Assembly (NCBI GenBank): GCA_938018045.1 | Contig: CALIIP010000155.1 | Location: 1-34,787, forward strand | Direction: 5' to 3' | Length of the DNA: 34,787 bases | Source: an uncultured Flavobacteriaceae bacterium | Lineage (GTDB): Bacteria > Bacteroidota > Bacteroidia > Flavobacteriales > Flavobacteriaceae | The notes under the pieces: generated by a model | The model's database searches: none | Told to the model about the DNA's origin: nothing | What the model saw: only the letters and a program-made list of their open reading frames with translations | Program-made: the position numbers and the translations under genes | Shown: piece after piece, positions 1 to 8,884 of the stretch | Layout of the letters: each line of letters starts with the position of its first letter | Position numbering within the stretch: position 1 is the stretch's first letter

Positions 1-330
1 GTTTATATTTCCGTCTTGAAATAGCAGAATTGGTCCGTCAGGACAATGTTTTAATCTATTTGGGAAATCATCATCTTGAAAATAAGTTGTTTTGATATTA
101 TTTTTAGAAATGTATTTATACTCTTTTTCTGCACGAATAAAGTATTGCTTATCATTTAGGTTTTTAATCGTAAAACTTCCTATTCCGTTAATTTTTTCAA
201 GAAGTGCGCGTTTTTCTGCAAATACGTTTTTGGCGCTTCCACAATGAGCGATTAATTTTTTAGCAATAATATCACCTATCCCTTTGACTTTTTGGAGAGC
301 CAAAACAGCAATTAGTTCTTCTTCTAGCAT
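1..330 (-). CDS. dprA: DNA-processing protein DprA, N-terminal part (runs off the left edge)
   Basis: Reverse strand is open from ATG at 330 to base 1: MLEEELIAVLALQKVKGIGDIIAKKLIAHCGSAKNVFAEKRALLEKINGIGSFTIKNLNDKQYFIRAEKEYKYISKNNIKTTYFQDDDFPNRLKHCPDGPILLFQDGNIN. HhH-like N-terminus plus the 'YP/FP..L..C.D.P..L...GN' DprA signature. Absent from the ORF track because it is partial. Confidence 0.85.
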   Translation of the reverse strand, partial: MLEEELIAVLALQKVKGIGDIIAKKLIAHCGSAKNVFAEKRALLEKINGIGSFTIKNLNDKQYFIRAEKEYKYISKNNIKTTYFQDDDFPNRLKHCPDGPILLFQDGNIN

Positions 331-400
331 TCATAACAATTTGAATTTTAAATATATAAAATAAATAGCGTTTATATGAGTTTGTCCCTTCTTATTTAGT

Positions 401-470
401 TCTGTCTGGTCGAGCGCAGTCGAGACCTAATTAATGTTCTATAGTTCTCGACTCCGCTTGAACCGACAAG
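401..470. repeat. Imperfect inverted repeat (REP-like palindrome)
   Basis: Left arm tctgtctggtcgagcgcagtcgagaccta (401-429) pairs with the reverse complement of 442-470 (cttgtcggttcaagcggagtcgagaacta), 22/29 by eye, 12-nt loop. Locally GC-rich compared with its surroundings. Confidence 0.7.
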
Positions 471-557
471 TTATTGACTTTCAATTGTTTCTAATTTTGT
501 TAATAACTCCTCTATTTTCTCATCAAATCAAAAGGGTATTTTTCTATATTTGTTTTG

Positions 558-1493
558 ATGATTTTAGACAAGTATATTAGTGATTTATTGTATCGTTACG
601 AATGCGTAATTGTACCTGATTTTGGTGGTTTTATTACCAACGAAACTTCAGCCAAAGTAAATCATTTTACCTATACTTTTTATCCGCCAAAAAAACAGAT
701 TACTTTTAATAGTCATCTGAAAAATAATGATGGATTATTAGCAAATTATATTGCCTCTGTTGAAAAAATTCCTTTTTCTGATGCTGTTTTGAGTATCGAA
801 AAAGCAATTCAAAATTGGAAACAAACACTTGAAAATGAATCTGTTGAAATCAATAAAATTGGATCATTATCTTTAAACGTAGATAAAAATCTAGTTTTTG
901 AACCAGCAACTGATACAAATTACCTTACATCTTCTTTTGGATTAAATTCTTTCTCTTCTCCTGCTATAAAACGCTTAGAGTATGCAGAAAAAGTTCGTCA
1001 ATTAGAAACTGTTGCTCCTGTAATTCATACAGAAGAAACAGCGCGAAGAAAAACACCTCTTTTCTTAAAGTATGCTGCAACTGCTGCCATACTTTTTGCG
1101 GTTGGAAGTTTTGGCTGGAATGAATACAATAAAGATCAGTATCAAAATCAATTATTAGCAGAGCAACAACAGCAAGAAAACGTTGAGCAAAAAATTCAAC
1201 AAGCAACATTTGTTATTACAAATCCGTTACCTGCAATCACTTTGAATGTAGCAAAAGAATCCAAAAATTATCATGTTATTGCTGGTGCTTTTAGAGAACC
1301 TCAAAATGCTGAAAAGAAAGTAGCGCAACTTATCAAAAAAGGATATGATGCTAAAATTCTTGGAGTAAATAAATGGAACTTAACGCAAGTTTCTTATGGT
1401 AGTTTTGCTGACAAAAATGATGCTCTTAAAAATTTAAGAACTATCAAGCGTACTATCGCATCTGATGCTTGGCTACTTGTCCAAGAGTTTTAA
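558..1493 (+). CDS. HU-CCDC81-type domain / transmembrane / SPOR-domain protein
   Basis: N-terminus MILDKYISDLLYRYECVIVPDFGGFITN... matches Bacteroidota HU-CCDC81 proteins; hydrophobic segment LKYAATAAILFAVGSFGW; C-terminal SPOR-like YHVIAGAFREPQNAEKKVAQLIKKGYDAKIL...QVSYGSFADKNDALKNLRTIK. ATG at 558 preferred over the TTG at 555 in the track. Confidence 0.85.
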   Translation: MILDKYISDLLYRYECVIVPDFGGFITNETSAKVNHFTYTFYPPKKQITFNSHLKNNDGLLANYIASVEKIPFSDAVLSIEKAIQNWKQTLENESVEINKIGSLSLNVDKNLVFEPATDTNYLTSSFGLNSFSSPAIKRLEYAEKVRQLETVAPVIHTEETARRKTPLFLKYAATAAILFAVGSFGWNEYNKDQYQNQLLAEQQQQENVEQKIQQATFVITNPLPAITLNVAKESKNYHVIAGAFREPQNAEKKVAQLIKKGYDAKILGVNKWNLTQVSYGSFADKNDALKNLRTIKRTIASDAWLLVQEF

Positions 1494-1529
1494 TCTAAGC
1501 ATACTATCCAAATTTTATCACTTTGTTCC

Positions 1530-1560
1530 TTTGCAACTATATCTCTTTGATATATCTTTG
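1530..1560 (+). promoter_or_regulatory. Bacteroidota-type promoter (TTTG-N19-TAnnTTTG) for the thioesterase gene
   Basis: TTTG at 1530-1533, 19-nt spacer, TATCTTTG at 1553-1560, 14 nt before ATG 1575. Confidence 0.6.
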
Positions 1561-1574
1561 CAAAAAAATAAACG

Positions 1575-2084
1575 ATGACTGCAAAAAACCCTAAAGATTC
1601 TTTAACAATACTTACAGATATGGTTCTTCCTGGAGAAACCAATGCTTTAAACAACCTTTTTGGAGGTGAATTACTTGCAAGAATGGATAGAGCTTGTAGT
1701 ATTTCTGCACAAAGACATTCTCGTAGAATTGTAGTTACTGCATCTGTAAATCACGTTGCGTTTAATAAGGCTGTTCCTGTGGGAAGTGTTTTAACAATTG
1801 AATCTAAAGTTTCGCGTGCATTTAAATCTTCAATGGAAATTTATGTAGATGTATGGATGGAGGATCGTGAAACTGGTGAAAAAACTACAGTAAATGAAGG
1901 TATTTATACTTTTGTTGCAGTTGATAGAACTGGATCTCCTGTAAAAGTACCTGAAATAATTCCTGAGACTGAACTTGAAAAGAAACGTTTTGATGGTGCA
2001 CTAAGACGTAAGCAACTTAGTTTATTATTGGCAAATAAAATAAAACCAGAACAAGCGACAGAGTTAAAAGCGTTGTTTAGTTAA
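1575..2084 (+). CDS. Acyl-CoA thioesterase (hotdog fold)
   Basis: MVLPGETNALNNLFGGELLARMDRACSISAQRHSRRIVVTASVNHVAFNKAVPVGSVLTIESKV is typical of the YciA/BACH hotdog thioesterase family. Confidence 0.9.
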   Translation: MTAKNPKDSLTILTDMVLPGETNALNNLFGGELLARMDRACSISAQRHSRRIVVTASVNHVAFNKAVPVGSVLTIESKVSRAFKSSMEIYVDVWMEDRETGEKTTVNEGIYTFVAVDRTGSPVKVPEIIPETELEKKRFDGALRRKQLSLLLANKIKPEQATELKALFS

Positions 2085-3284
2085 CTACATTTTATAAATC
2101 CAAATTGCAGGGTTTAAACGAACAGCATTTTTCCAAATTTGGAATTTAAGTGTTGTTTTTTTAGATATTTTATCAGTATAAACTTTTCCGATTATTTGTT
2201 TAGTTGTAACCTTATCTCCTTTCTTAACACTCACAGTTTCTAAATTATTGTATAGAGTAATATAGTTTCCATGACGAATATATACTGCCTTTTTACCGCT
2301 CACAGACTGAATTTGTAAAACGGTTCCATTGAAAATAGCGCGCGCATTAGAGCCGCTTTCTGTACGTATATGCACACCATTACTTTCAATAGTTATTCCT
2401 GGAAGTGTTGGGTGTTTTTGCTTTCCATAACGTCTAGAAACAACTCCTTTTTCTAAAGGCCAAGGCAATTTTCCTTTATTTTCTTCAAACTTTTTTGCCA
2501 AGAGTTTTGCATCAGCAGTCATGGCAAATCCTGATGATTTTTTTCCTGATGGCTTATTAGATTTTGCTATTGCATCACGAATAATCTTCTCAATTTTATT
2601 ATCGATCTTACGTTCTTCTCTTTGTTTTTTCTTGATTTGAGAAACGTATTTCTTCTCCTGTTTTTTTACTTTAGCAACAACTTCTTCTTGCTCCTTTTCC
2701 CTTTTCTCAATTTCAAGTTCTACTATTTTACTTTCTTTTGCTAATGCTTCTTTTTCTTTTATACGAGTATTTAGCGTATCGTTTAAAACCAGCAATACGT
2801 TAGACTTTGCGCTTATCTGAACACCTTGTGCTTTTCTGAAATCAGTATATTGCTTCATATACTGCAGGCGTTTATATGCTTGATGGAAATCTTCTGATGA
2901 TAATAAAAACATTATTCTACTATTCTGAGACTTACTTTTATATGATTTATAAATCATGTCAGCATAATCTTCTTTAAGTTTTTTTAGTTCGTTAGCAAGT
3001 GTTTTTATTTCTTTCTCGTTGGTTGTGATTTCTTTATTTAAAGATTTTGCTTCGGCATTAAAAGCCTTAACTAGTTTTATTTGAGCGTTTTTTTGTAAAT
3101 TTAATTCGCTCAATTCTTCCAATTCACTTTTTTCAACAGATCGTGTTTGAGAAAGTAATTTCTGTATCTGATTAACTTGTTCTTGCAACTCTTTTCGTTG
3201 CGTCTCTAATTCTTTCCTAGTTTGAGAAATTACACTCAAACTAAGTAAAAAGAAAGCTATAAAAAAGATGTGTTTAACGTTCAT
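2085..3284 (-). CDS. Murein hydrolase activator EnvC-like protein (coiled coil + M23-like domain)
   Basis: Signal peptide, long N-terminal coiled coil, C-terminal LPWPLEKGVVSRRYGKQKHPTLPGITIESNGVHIRT...VYIRHGNYITLYNNLETVSVKKGDKV LytM/M23-like; catalytic His/Asp motifs appear degenerate. Confidence 0.85.
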   Translation of the reverse strand: MNVKHIFFIAFFLLSLSVISQTRKELETQRKELQEQVNQIQKLLSQTRSVEKSELEELSELNLQKNAQIKLVKAFNAEAKSLNKEITTNEKEIKTLANELKKLKEDYADMIYKSYKSKSQNSRIMFLLSSEDFHQAYKRLQYMKQYTDFRKAQGVQISAKSNVLLVLNDTLNTRIKEKEALAKESKIVELEIEKREKEQEEVVAKVKKQEKKYVSQIKKKQREERKIDNKIEKIIRDAIAKSNKPSGKKSSGFAMTADAKLLAKKFEENKGKLPWPLEKGVVSRRYGKQKHPTLPGITIESNGVHIRTESGSNARAIFNGTVLQIQSVSGKKAVYIRHGNYITLYNNLETVSVKKGDKVTTKQIIGKVYTDKISKKTTLKFQIWKNAVRLNPAIWIYKM

Positions 3285-4057
3285 TATTTTAGCATAATTT
3301 CTTTATATCCTGAAGGAATTTCAAATGGAAAAGAAACTTTTTCATTAAACTCAACAGAACGGTATTCTAAATCTAACAATGTTCTCTTTGTTTTATCAAT
3401 TGCGATTAGATTGATTTTTTTAGGAAACACTTCTTTAGATATTTTTTGATATTCTGTATATGAAACTGATAATTTTTTCTGTTCTATTGACTGACGAACT
3501 TCTTGTTTATCAACTTTAAAAGTAGATGGATTTAACCAAAATAGAATGTCATATAATTCTTCTTGTTTTTTAGGTTCAATCAAATAAGACATTCCTTCTA
3601 CTTCAGATGTGTAGCGTTTGTCTTTTAGATTCAATATTGTTTGGCCAATTAATAAGTTTTGTAATTTTTCAAAATCAACTTCTGTACCTAAAAAATTGCT
3701 TAATAAACTAAAATCGCCATCAAAGTACGTCTTTTTTAACTTTTCGTAAAATAGTACGCGATCTGGAGTAATTAATACTTTTGCTACTGGAAAACCAAGA
3801 TATGAACCACTCATCCATATTGCTTTATCCTTTTCAATACGAAGCTTTATTGATAAAGATTGAGTTGTTTTTTTGTCTTGATATTTTGCTTTAACTCTTG
3901 CTTTTATTGTCTTTTTATCAAAACTATTACTATCGTGATTTTTAATAATTTTTTTTGTAGACATTGACATAATAGTAGTATTTGTAGTCGCTTTTTTTGT
4001 CTTACATGAAGAAAAAAGTACGCTCAGAACTAGAAGGTATTTTAAATGTTTTATCAT
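3284..4057 (-). CDS. DUF4292-like lipoprotein
   Basis: MIKHLKYLLVLSVLFSSCKTKK lipobox; WMSGSYLGFPVAKVLITPDRVLFYEKLKKTYFDGDFSLLSNFLGTEVDFEKLQNLLIGQ is typical of Bacteroidota DUF4292 proteins. Confidence 0.8.
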   Translation of the reverse strand: MIKHLKYLLVLSVLFSSCKTKKATTNTTIMSMSTKKIIKNHDSNSFDKKTIKARVKAKYQDKKTTQSLSIKLRIEKDKAIWMSGSYLGFPVAKVLITPDRVLFYEKLKKTYFDGDFSLLSNFLGTEVDFEKLQNLLIGQTILNLKDKRYTSEVEGMSYLIEPKKQEELYDILFWLNPSTFKVDKQEVRQSIEQKKLSVSYTEYQKISKEVFPKKINLIAIDKTKRTLLDLEYRSVEFNEKVSFPFEIPSGYKEIMLK

Positions 4058-5034
4058 TTATTGCTATTGGTTTTCAACCGATTTATCTTATCAAGATATT
4101 GTTTCGCTTCTTTATCTTGGTTTAGAGCCTCAAAACAAATTACATTTTGCTTATAAAAATCGATTTCTAAATTCGTGTCATCAACTACAAAATCGATGCC
4201 ATTATTTAAAACGTCTATTGCATCATTATATTTTTTAGAGTTAATTAACGCCCTCGCATTCATCAAATAAACTAATGGCTGTGCAGGAAACAAATCCAAG
4301 CCTTTGTTGCTATATGTCGACAAATTTTCAAAGTTATTATTCGCAAATTCTTGCGTTAATATTTCTTTTAAAACCTTGTATTGCTTGTTGTTTTCAAACG
4401 ATTTTTTTAAAGCTTCTAACGATGTACCCTCCAAATTAATAGTTGGATTGTTAATTGCTGCTGGTTTTCGGTCAATATACTTTGTAACTGTTTTTTGATA
4501 ATACGCTAACCTAGAAGTGTGTAAATTTTTGGAAGTTAGTTCGTCAATTAATTTTTGTGCCTCTTTATATTTTTTTGCCTGAATATATATCAACACTAAT
4601 TCTTCTGCCTTTTTTGGTTTTTGTAAAACCATTTTTTTTTGAAATTCTATTGCTTCTGGATAATCAAATTGCTTTAATGATATTTTTTTAGCATGTTCTA
4701 TAAACCAGTAATTTTCAGAATCTTTTTCTAATGCATTTTCAATATATAATTCTGCCTCAACAAATTTATTGAGGAAATAGTAGTTTTTAGAAAGTTCAAA
4801 TACTACCGATTTGTCATCAGAAAATAATTGTTGACATTTTTCTAATTCTGTAATTGCACGTGTATAATTTCCAATGGCCTTGTATTTTAATGCATCAAAA
4901 TAATGGTCCTCAAATTTTATAAGACTGCTCTCATCATCTTCAAGTATTGTCATACCATCATCATCTTCTTGAGAAAAAGACAAAAAAGATGTGAAAAATA
5001 ATAGTAGCACAAAAAATTTACAAGAGCTATTCAT
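4054..5034 (-). CDS. Tetratricopeptide-repeat periplasmic protein
   Basis: Signal peptide from ATG 5034 (MNSSCKFFVLLLFFTSFLSFSQ) and several TPR-like helical repeats. The track start at 5070 overlaps the upstream gene and is less likely. Confidence 0.8.
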   Translation of the reverse strand: MNSSCKFFVLLLFFTSFLSFSQEDDDGMTILEDDESSLIKFEDHYFDALKYKAIGNYTRAITELEKCQQLFSDDKSVVFELSKNYYFLNKFVEAELYIENALEKDSENYWFIEHAKKISLKQFDYPEAIEFQKKMVLQKPKKAEELVLIYIQAKKYKEAQKLIDELTSKNLHTSRLAYYQKTVTKYIDRKPAAINNPTINLEGTSLEALKKSFENNKQYKVLKEILTQEFANNNFENLSTYSNKGLDLFPAQPLVYLMNARALINSKKYNDAIDVLNNGIDFVVDDTNLEIDFYKQNVICFEALNQDKEAKQYLDKINRLKTNSNK

Positions 5035-5041
5035 TTTGTTT

Positions 5042-6058
5042 TTATAATAATTCGGTGTAATCTCCAACACTTACTGAAGTAAATTCTCCGTTATATTTTG
5101 CGTGATGACCAATCATAGCATTATCTAAATTGGCATTCGCAATTTTTACATTTGATTGAATTAGAGAGTTTTTAATCGTTGAGTTTTCAACAACACTATC
5201 TTCTCCTAACGAAACATAAGGACCAATTGTTGTGTTTTTCAAAACTACGTTCTTACCAATATAACAAGGTTGGATGATTTTAGAGTTTTCTAGTTTTACA
5301 TCAGCAGAAGTTAAATTTACACCATCTTTTTCAAGTAATTCTAGCACTTTAGAATTTGTTTGAACAGTTACATTTTTATTTCCACAATCCATCCATTCGT
5401 TTACTTTTCCTGGAACAAATTGTAAGCCTTTTTGCTTCATTGCTTCCAAAGCATTTGTCAATTGAAATTCTCCTTTTTCTTTAAGGTCATTGTCTATCAA
5501 ATATTGAATTTCATCTTTTAAAATCGATCCGTTTTTAAAGTAATAAATTCCGATAATAGCCAAATCAGAAACAAATTCTGTTGGTTTTTCAACAAAATCT
5601 GTAATAATACCATCTTTCAATTTTACAACTCCAAATGCGCTTGGATCTTCAACTTGTTTTACCCAAATTGCTCCGTCTGCATTAGCATCCAACGTGAAAT
5701 CTGCTTTAAAAAGTGTGTCTGCAAATGCTACTACACAAGGTCCATCTAACGCCGATTTTGCACATTGAATGGCATGTGCCGTTCCTAATGCTTGTTCCTG
5801 TACAAAAACACTTCCTTTTGCGTTTAAATCTTTAGCGATTTTTAAAAGTCTTTCTTCTGTATCTCCAGGAAATCCTTTTGCAACAGGTCCAATAATAAAT
5901 GCTATTTCGTCTATTTTCTGATTTACTACTTGTGCAATATCTTCTACCAATCTCTGAACTATTGGTTTTCCTGCAATTAAAGTTAAGGGTTTTGGTGTCG
6001 TGAGTGTATGTGGACGCAATCTTGAACCGATTCCAGCCATTGGTACTATTATCTTCAT
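5042..6058 (-). CDS. Sugar-phosphate nucleotidyltransferase with left-handed beta-helix C-terminus
   Basis: MKIIVPMAGIGSRLRPHTLTTPKPLTLIAGKPIVQRLVEDI (nucleotidyltransferase signature); C-terminal hexapeptide-like repeats. Confidence 0.9.
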   Translation of the reverse strand: MKIIVPMAGIGSRLRPHTLTTPKPLTLIAGKPIVQRLVEDIAQVVNQKIDEIAFIIGPVAKGFPGDTEERLLKIAKDLNAKGSVFVQEQALGTAHAIQCAKSALDGPCVVAFADTLFKADFTLDANADGAIWVKQVEDPSAFGVVKLKDGIITDFVEKPTEFVSDLAIIGIYYFKNGSILKDEIQYLIDNDLKEKGEFQLTNALEAMKQKGLQFVPGKVNEWMDCGNKNVTVQTNSKVLELLEKDGVNLTSADVKLENSKIIQPCYIGKNVVLKNTTIGPYVSLGEDSVVENSTIKNSLIQSNVKIANANLDNAMIGHHAKYNGEFTSVSVGDYTELL

Positions 6059-6082
6059 GTATCTTTTTTTAAGGTCTTATTG

Positions 6083-6090
6083 CAAATATA
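6083..6090 (-). promoter_or_regulatory. Candidate -7 element (TAnnTTTG) upstream of the nucleotidyltransferase gene
   Basis: TATATTTG on the minus strand, 24 nt upstream of ATG 6058; no clear -33 TTG seen. Confidence 0.35.
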
Positions 6091-6154
6091 CAACTCTTAA
6101 CATTTAATTTTTTAAAATATTACTATTTCATTCCGTTTTTTGTTTCTTTGCAGC

Positions 6155-8014
6155 ATGAATTATCTTACGGTAGAAAGTATCTCTAAAAGTTATGGTGAAC
6201 GTGTCTTGTTTCAAGACATTTCTTTTGGAATCAATAAAGATCAAAAAATAGCATTTGTAGCCAAAAACGGAACAGGAAAAACATCTATCTTGAATATTAT
6301 TGCAGGATTAGACACTTCCGATTCTGGACAAATTACGTCTCGCAAAGGCTTACACATTGCATATCTTTCTCAAAAAGATGAATTGGATGATTCGCTAACT
6401 ATCGAGCAATCTGTATTTAATTCTGATAATCCTACTTTAGAGGTTTTAAAACAATACGAAACGGCTTTAGAAAATCCAGAAAACGCGGATGCATATCAAC
6501 AAGCATTTGAATTAATGGATACTCATAATGCATGGGATTTTGAAACACAATACAAGCAAATTTTGTCAAAATTGAAGTTCCCAGACCTTAAACAAAAAGT
6601 TTATGATCTTTCTGGTGGCCAAAAAAAACGACTATCATTAGCCATAATTCTAATTAACAAACCTGATTTATTAATTCTAGATGAGCCAACAAATCACTTG
6701 GATTTAGAAATGATTGAGTGGCTTGAAGACTATTTCAAAAAAGAAAAAATAACCTTATTTATGGTTACTCATGACCGTTATTTTTTAGAACGTGTCTGTA
6801 ATGAAATTTTCGAATTAGATCAAGGTAAACTATATAAATACAAAGGAAATTATTCTTATTATTTAGAGAAAAAAGAAGAGCGAATTGCGCAAGAACAAAC
6901 AGAACTTGGAAAGGCAAAAAACCTCTTCAAAAAAGAATTGGATTGGATGCGTAGACAACCAAAAGCCAGAACTACAAAGTCAAAATCTCGAACTGATGAT
7001 TTCTATCAAATAAAAGAGAAAGCACACAAGAGAAGAAATGACCATCAAGTGCAGTTAGAAATAAGTATGTCCCGTCTTGGTAACAAAATTCTTGAACTAC
7101 ATAACGTATCAAAATCGTTTGATGATTTAAAGATTTTGGACAAGTTTGAATATGTATTTAAAAGAGGTGAACGTATTGGAATCATCGGTAAAAATGGAAC
7201 TGGAAAGTCAACTTTTTTAAATATTATCACTGAAAAAATTCCTATTGATTCTGGTAAAATAATGCTTGGCGAAACTGTAAAGTTTGGTTATTATACTCAA
7301 AAAGGAATCGTTGTAAAAGAAGGTCAAAAAGTTATTGATGTAATCAGAGAATTTGGTGATTATATTCCGCTTGCCAAAGGGCGAAAAATTACTGCAAGTG
7401 AATTGCTAGAACGTTTCTTATTCGACAGAAAAAAACAATATGATTTTGTCGAAAAATTATCTGGAGGAGAACAAAAAAGACTCTATTTATGTGCTGTTTT
7501 AATTCAAAACCCAAACTTTTTAATTCTTGATGAGCCAACAAATGATTTGGATGTTGTAACGCTAAATGTTTTAGAAAGTTTCTTGTTAGATTTTCCTGGA
7601 AACTTGATTGTTGTTTCTCACGACCGTTATTTTATGGATAAAATTATGGATTCGCTATTTGTTTTTAGAGGTGATGGTGTAGTTGAAAATTTTCCTGGAA
7701 ATTACTCTGATTTTAGAGCATATGAAGATTCTGCTCCTGTAAAAGAAGAGATTAGAATTGAAAAGAAAGAAAACACGCAAGTAAAAACTTCAAAAAACAA
7801 ACTTTCTTACAAGGATCAAAAGGAATTTGATCGATTAGAAAAAGAAATTTCGAAATTAAACGGACAAAGAATTGATATTGAAAGTCAGTTTGCAAATGGT
7901 GAAATTGAAACTGATAAAATCACCGAAATTTCGCAGGAATTACAAAAAACTATTGACTCAATAGAGCAAAAAGAAGAACGTTGGCTAGAACTTTCTATGC
8001 AGTTAGAAGATTAA
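6155..8014 (+). CDS. ABC-F family ATP-binding protein (Uup-like)
   Basis: Two ABC cassettes: GKNGTGKSTFLNI Walker A, LSGGQKKRLSLA and LSGGEQKRLYL signatures, LILDEPTNHLD/LILDEPTNDLD; no TM segments. ATG at 6155 (MNYLTVESISKSYG) preferred over 6140. Confidence 0.93.
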   Translation: MNYLTVESISKSYGERVLFQDISFGINKDQKIAFVAKNGTGKTSILNIIAGLDTSDSGQITSRKGLHIAYLSQKDELDDSLTIEQSVFNSDNPTLEVLKQYETALENPENADAYQQAFELMDTHNAWDFETQYKQILSKLKFPDLKQKVYDLSGGQKKRLSLAIILINKPDLLILDEPTNHLDLEMIEWLEDYFKKEKITLFMVTHDRYFLERVCNEIFELDQGKLYKYKGNYSYYLEKKEERIAQEQTELGKAKNLFKKELDWMRRQPKARTTKSKSRTDDFYQIKEKAHKRRNDHQVQLEISMSRLGNKILELHNVSKSFDDLKILDKFEYVFKRGERIGIIGKNGTGKSTFLNIITEKIPIDSGKIMLGETVKFGYYTQKGIVVKEGQKVIDVIREFGDYIPLAKGRKITASELLERFLFDRKKQYDFVEKLSGGEQKRLYLCAVLIQNPNFLILDEPTNDLDVVTLNVLESFLLDFPGNLIVVSHDRYFMDKIMDSLFVFRGDGVVENFPGNYSDFRAYEDSAPVKEEIRIEKKENTQVKTSKNKLSYKDQKEFDRLEKEISKLNGQRIDIESQFANGEIETDKITEISQELQKTIDSIEQKEERWLELSMQLED

Positions 8015-8727
8015 ACACTTACTATTTCATCATCTTTTAAAATTTCTAAATTATAGAGTCTCAAAAGTAATTGCACAACTGCAATCGTGTCTTTTTCACA
8101 ATAGTTGACAATGCGTTCCAAGTTTTTTTCTTTGTAGTAAACATCAGCAACTTGACTCCCATCTATATCATCTTTTGGCGATGGTATTCCTAAAATATGT
8201 GTCATTAATTTTAACGAAGTATAATGTTTGTAATCACCAAATTTCCACAATTCCATCGTGTCTAAATGTGGAATTTCCCATGGTTTTTTACCAAATAAAT
8301 TTAACTTTTTCGGCAGTTCTATTCGATTTATTATCATTCTTCGAGCAATGTATGGGAAGTCAAATTCTTTTCCGTTATGAGCGCATAACAAATGATTTAC
8401 ATTATTGAAATGTTTGTCTAGAAGTGCTTTAAATTCGTTCAAAACAATTTTTTCATCCTCATTATAAAACGATTTTACTCTAAAGACTCTTTCTTTATCA
8501 AATGAAGAGAAAAATCCAACAGAAATACATATAATTTTACCGAATTCTGCCCAAATTCCTGCTCGATTATAAAATTCTTCTGGAGTAAATTCTTCTTTGC
8601 GTTGGTACTGTGTTTTTAATGCAAATAACTCTTGTTTTTCTTCTGATAAATCTAAATAATTTTCTGTTTCTGGTACTGTTTCAATATCTAGAAATAAGAT
8701 ATTCTTGAAGTCAATTTTTGCACTCAT
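8011..8727 (-). CDS. Predicted 3'-5' exonuclease (PolB exonuclease-like, RNase H fold)
   Basis: ILFLDIETVPE ... LLCAHNGKEFDFPYIARRM ... LDTMELWKFGDYKHYTSLKLMTHILGIPSPKDDIDGSQV: DEDD exonuclease motifs. Confidence 0.85.
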   Translation of the reverse strand: MSAKIDFKNILFLDIETVPETENYLDLSEEKQELFALKTQYQRKEEFTPEEFYNRAGIWAEFGKIICISVGFFSSFDKERVFRVKSFYNEDEKIVLNEFKALLDKHFNNVNHLLCAHNGKEFDFPYIARRMIINRIELPKKLNLFGKKPWEIPHLDTMELWKFGDYKHYTSLKLMTHILGIPSPKDDIDGSQVADVYYKEKNLERIVNYCEKDTIAVVQLLLRLYNLEILKDDEIVSV

Positions 8728-8790
8728 TTTCTTTTGCTTTTTTTATAAAGATACTAAAATATAGTGAAGTTGTAATTCTCTTTTGTTTTG

Positions 8791-8834
8791 TTACCAAATG
8801 TTTAATTTTTCATTAAATAATAATTACCAAATGT
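8791..8834 (+). promoter_or_regulatory. 11-bp direct repeat TTACCAAATGT, candidate regulator-binding site
   Basis: Identical copies at 8791-8801 and 8824-8834 (33 bp start to start) upstream of the response regulator gene; candidate -7 TATATTTG at 8854-8861. Confidence 0.45.
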
Positions 8835-8884
8835 ATATTCTACTTTTTAACATTATATTTGATATCTATTAAATATACTTCTAA

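Noticed and set aside
545-552. TATATTTG -7-like element 5 nt before ATG 558
   Set aside because: No -33 TTG at suitable spacing, and too close to the ATG unless the mRNA is leaderless; not strong enough to call.
964-1209. 81-aa minus-strand ORF in the track
   Set aside because: Fully antisense to the HU-SPOR coding sequence; no recognisable motif; typical spurious antisense ORF.
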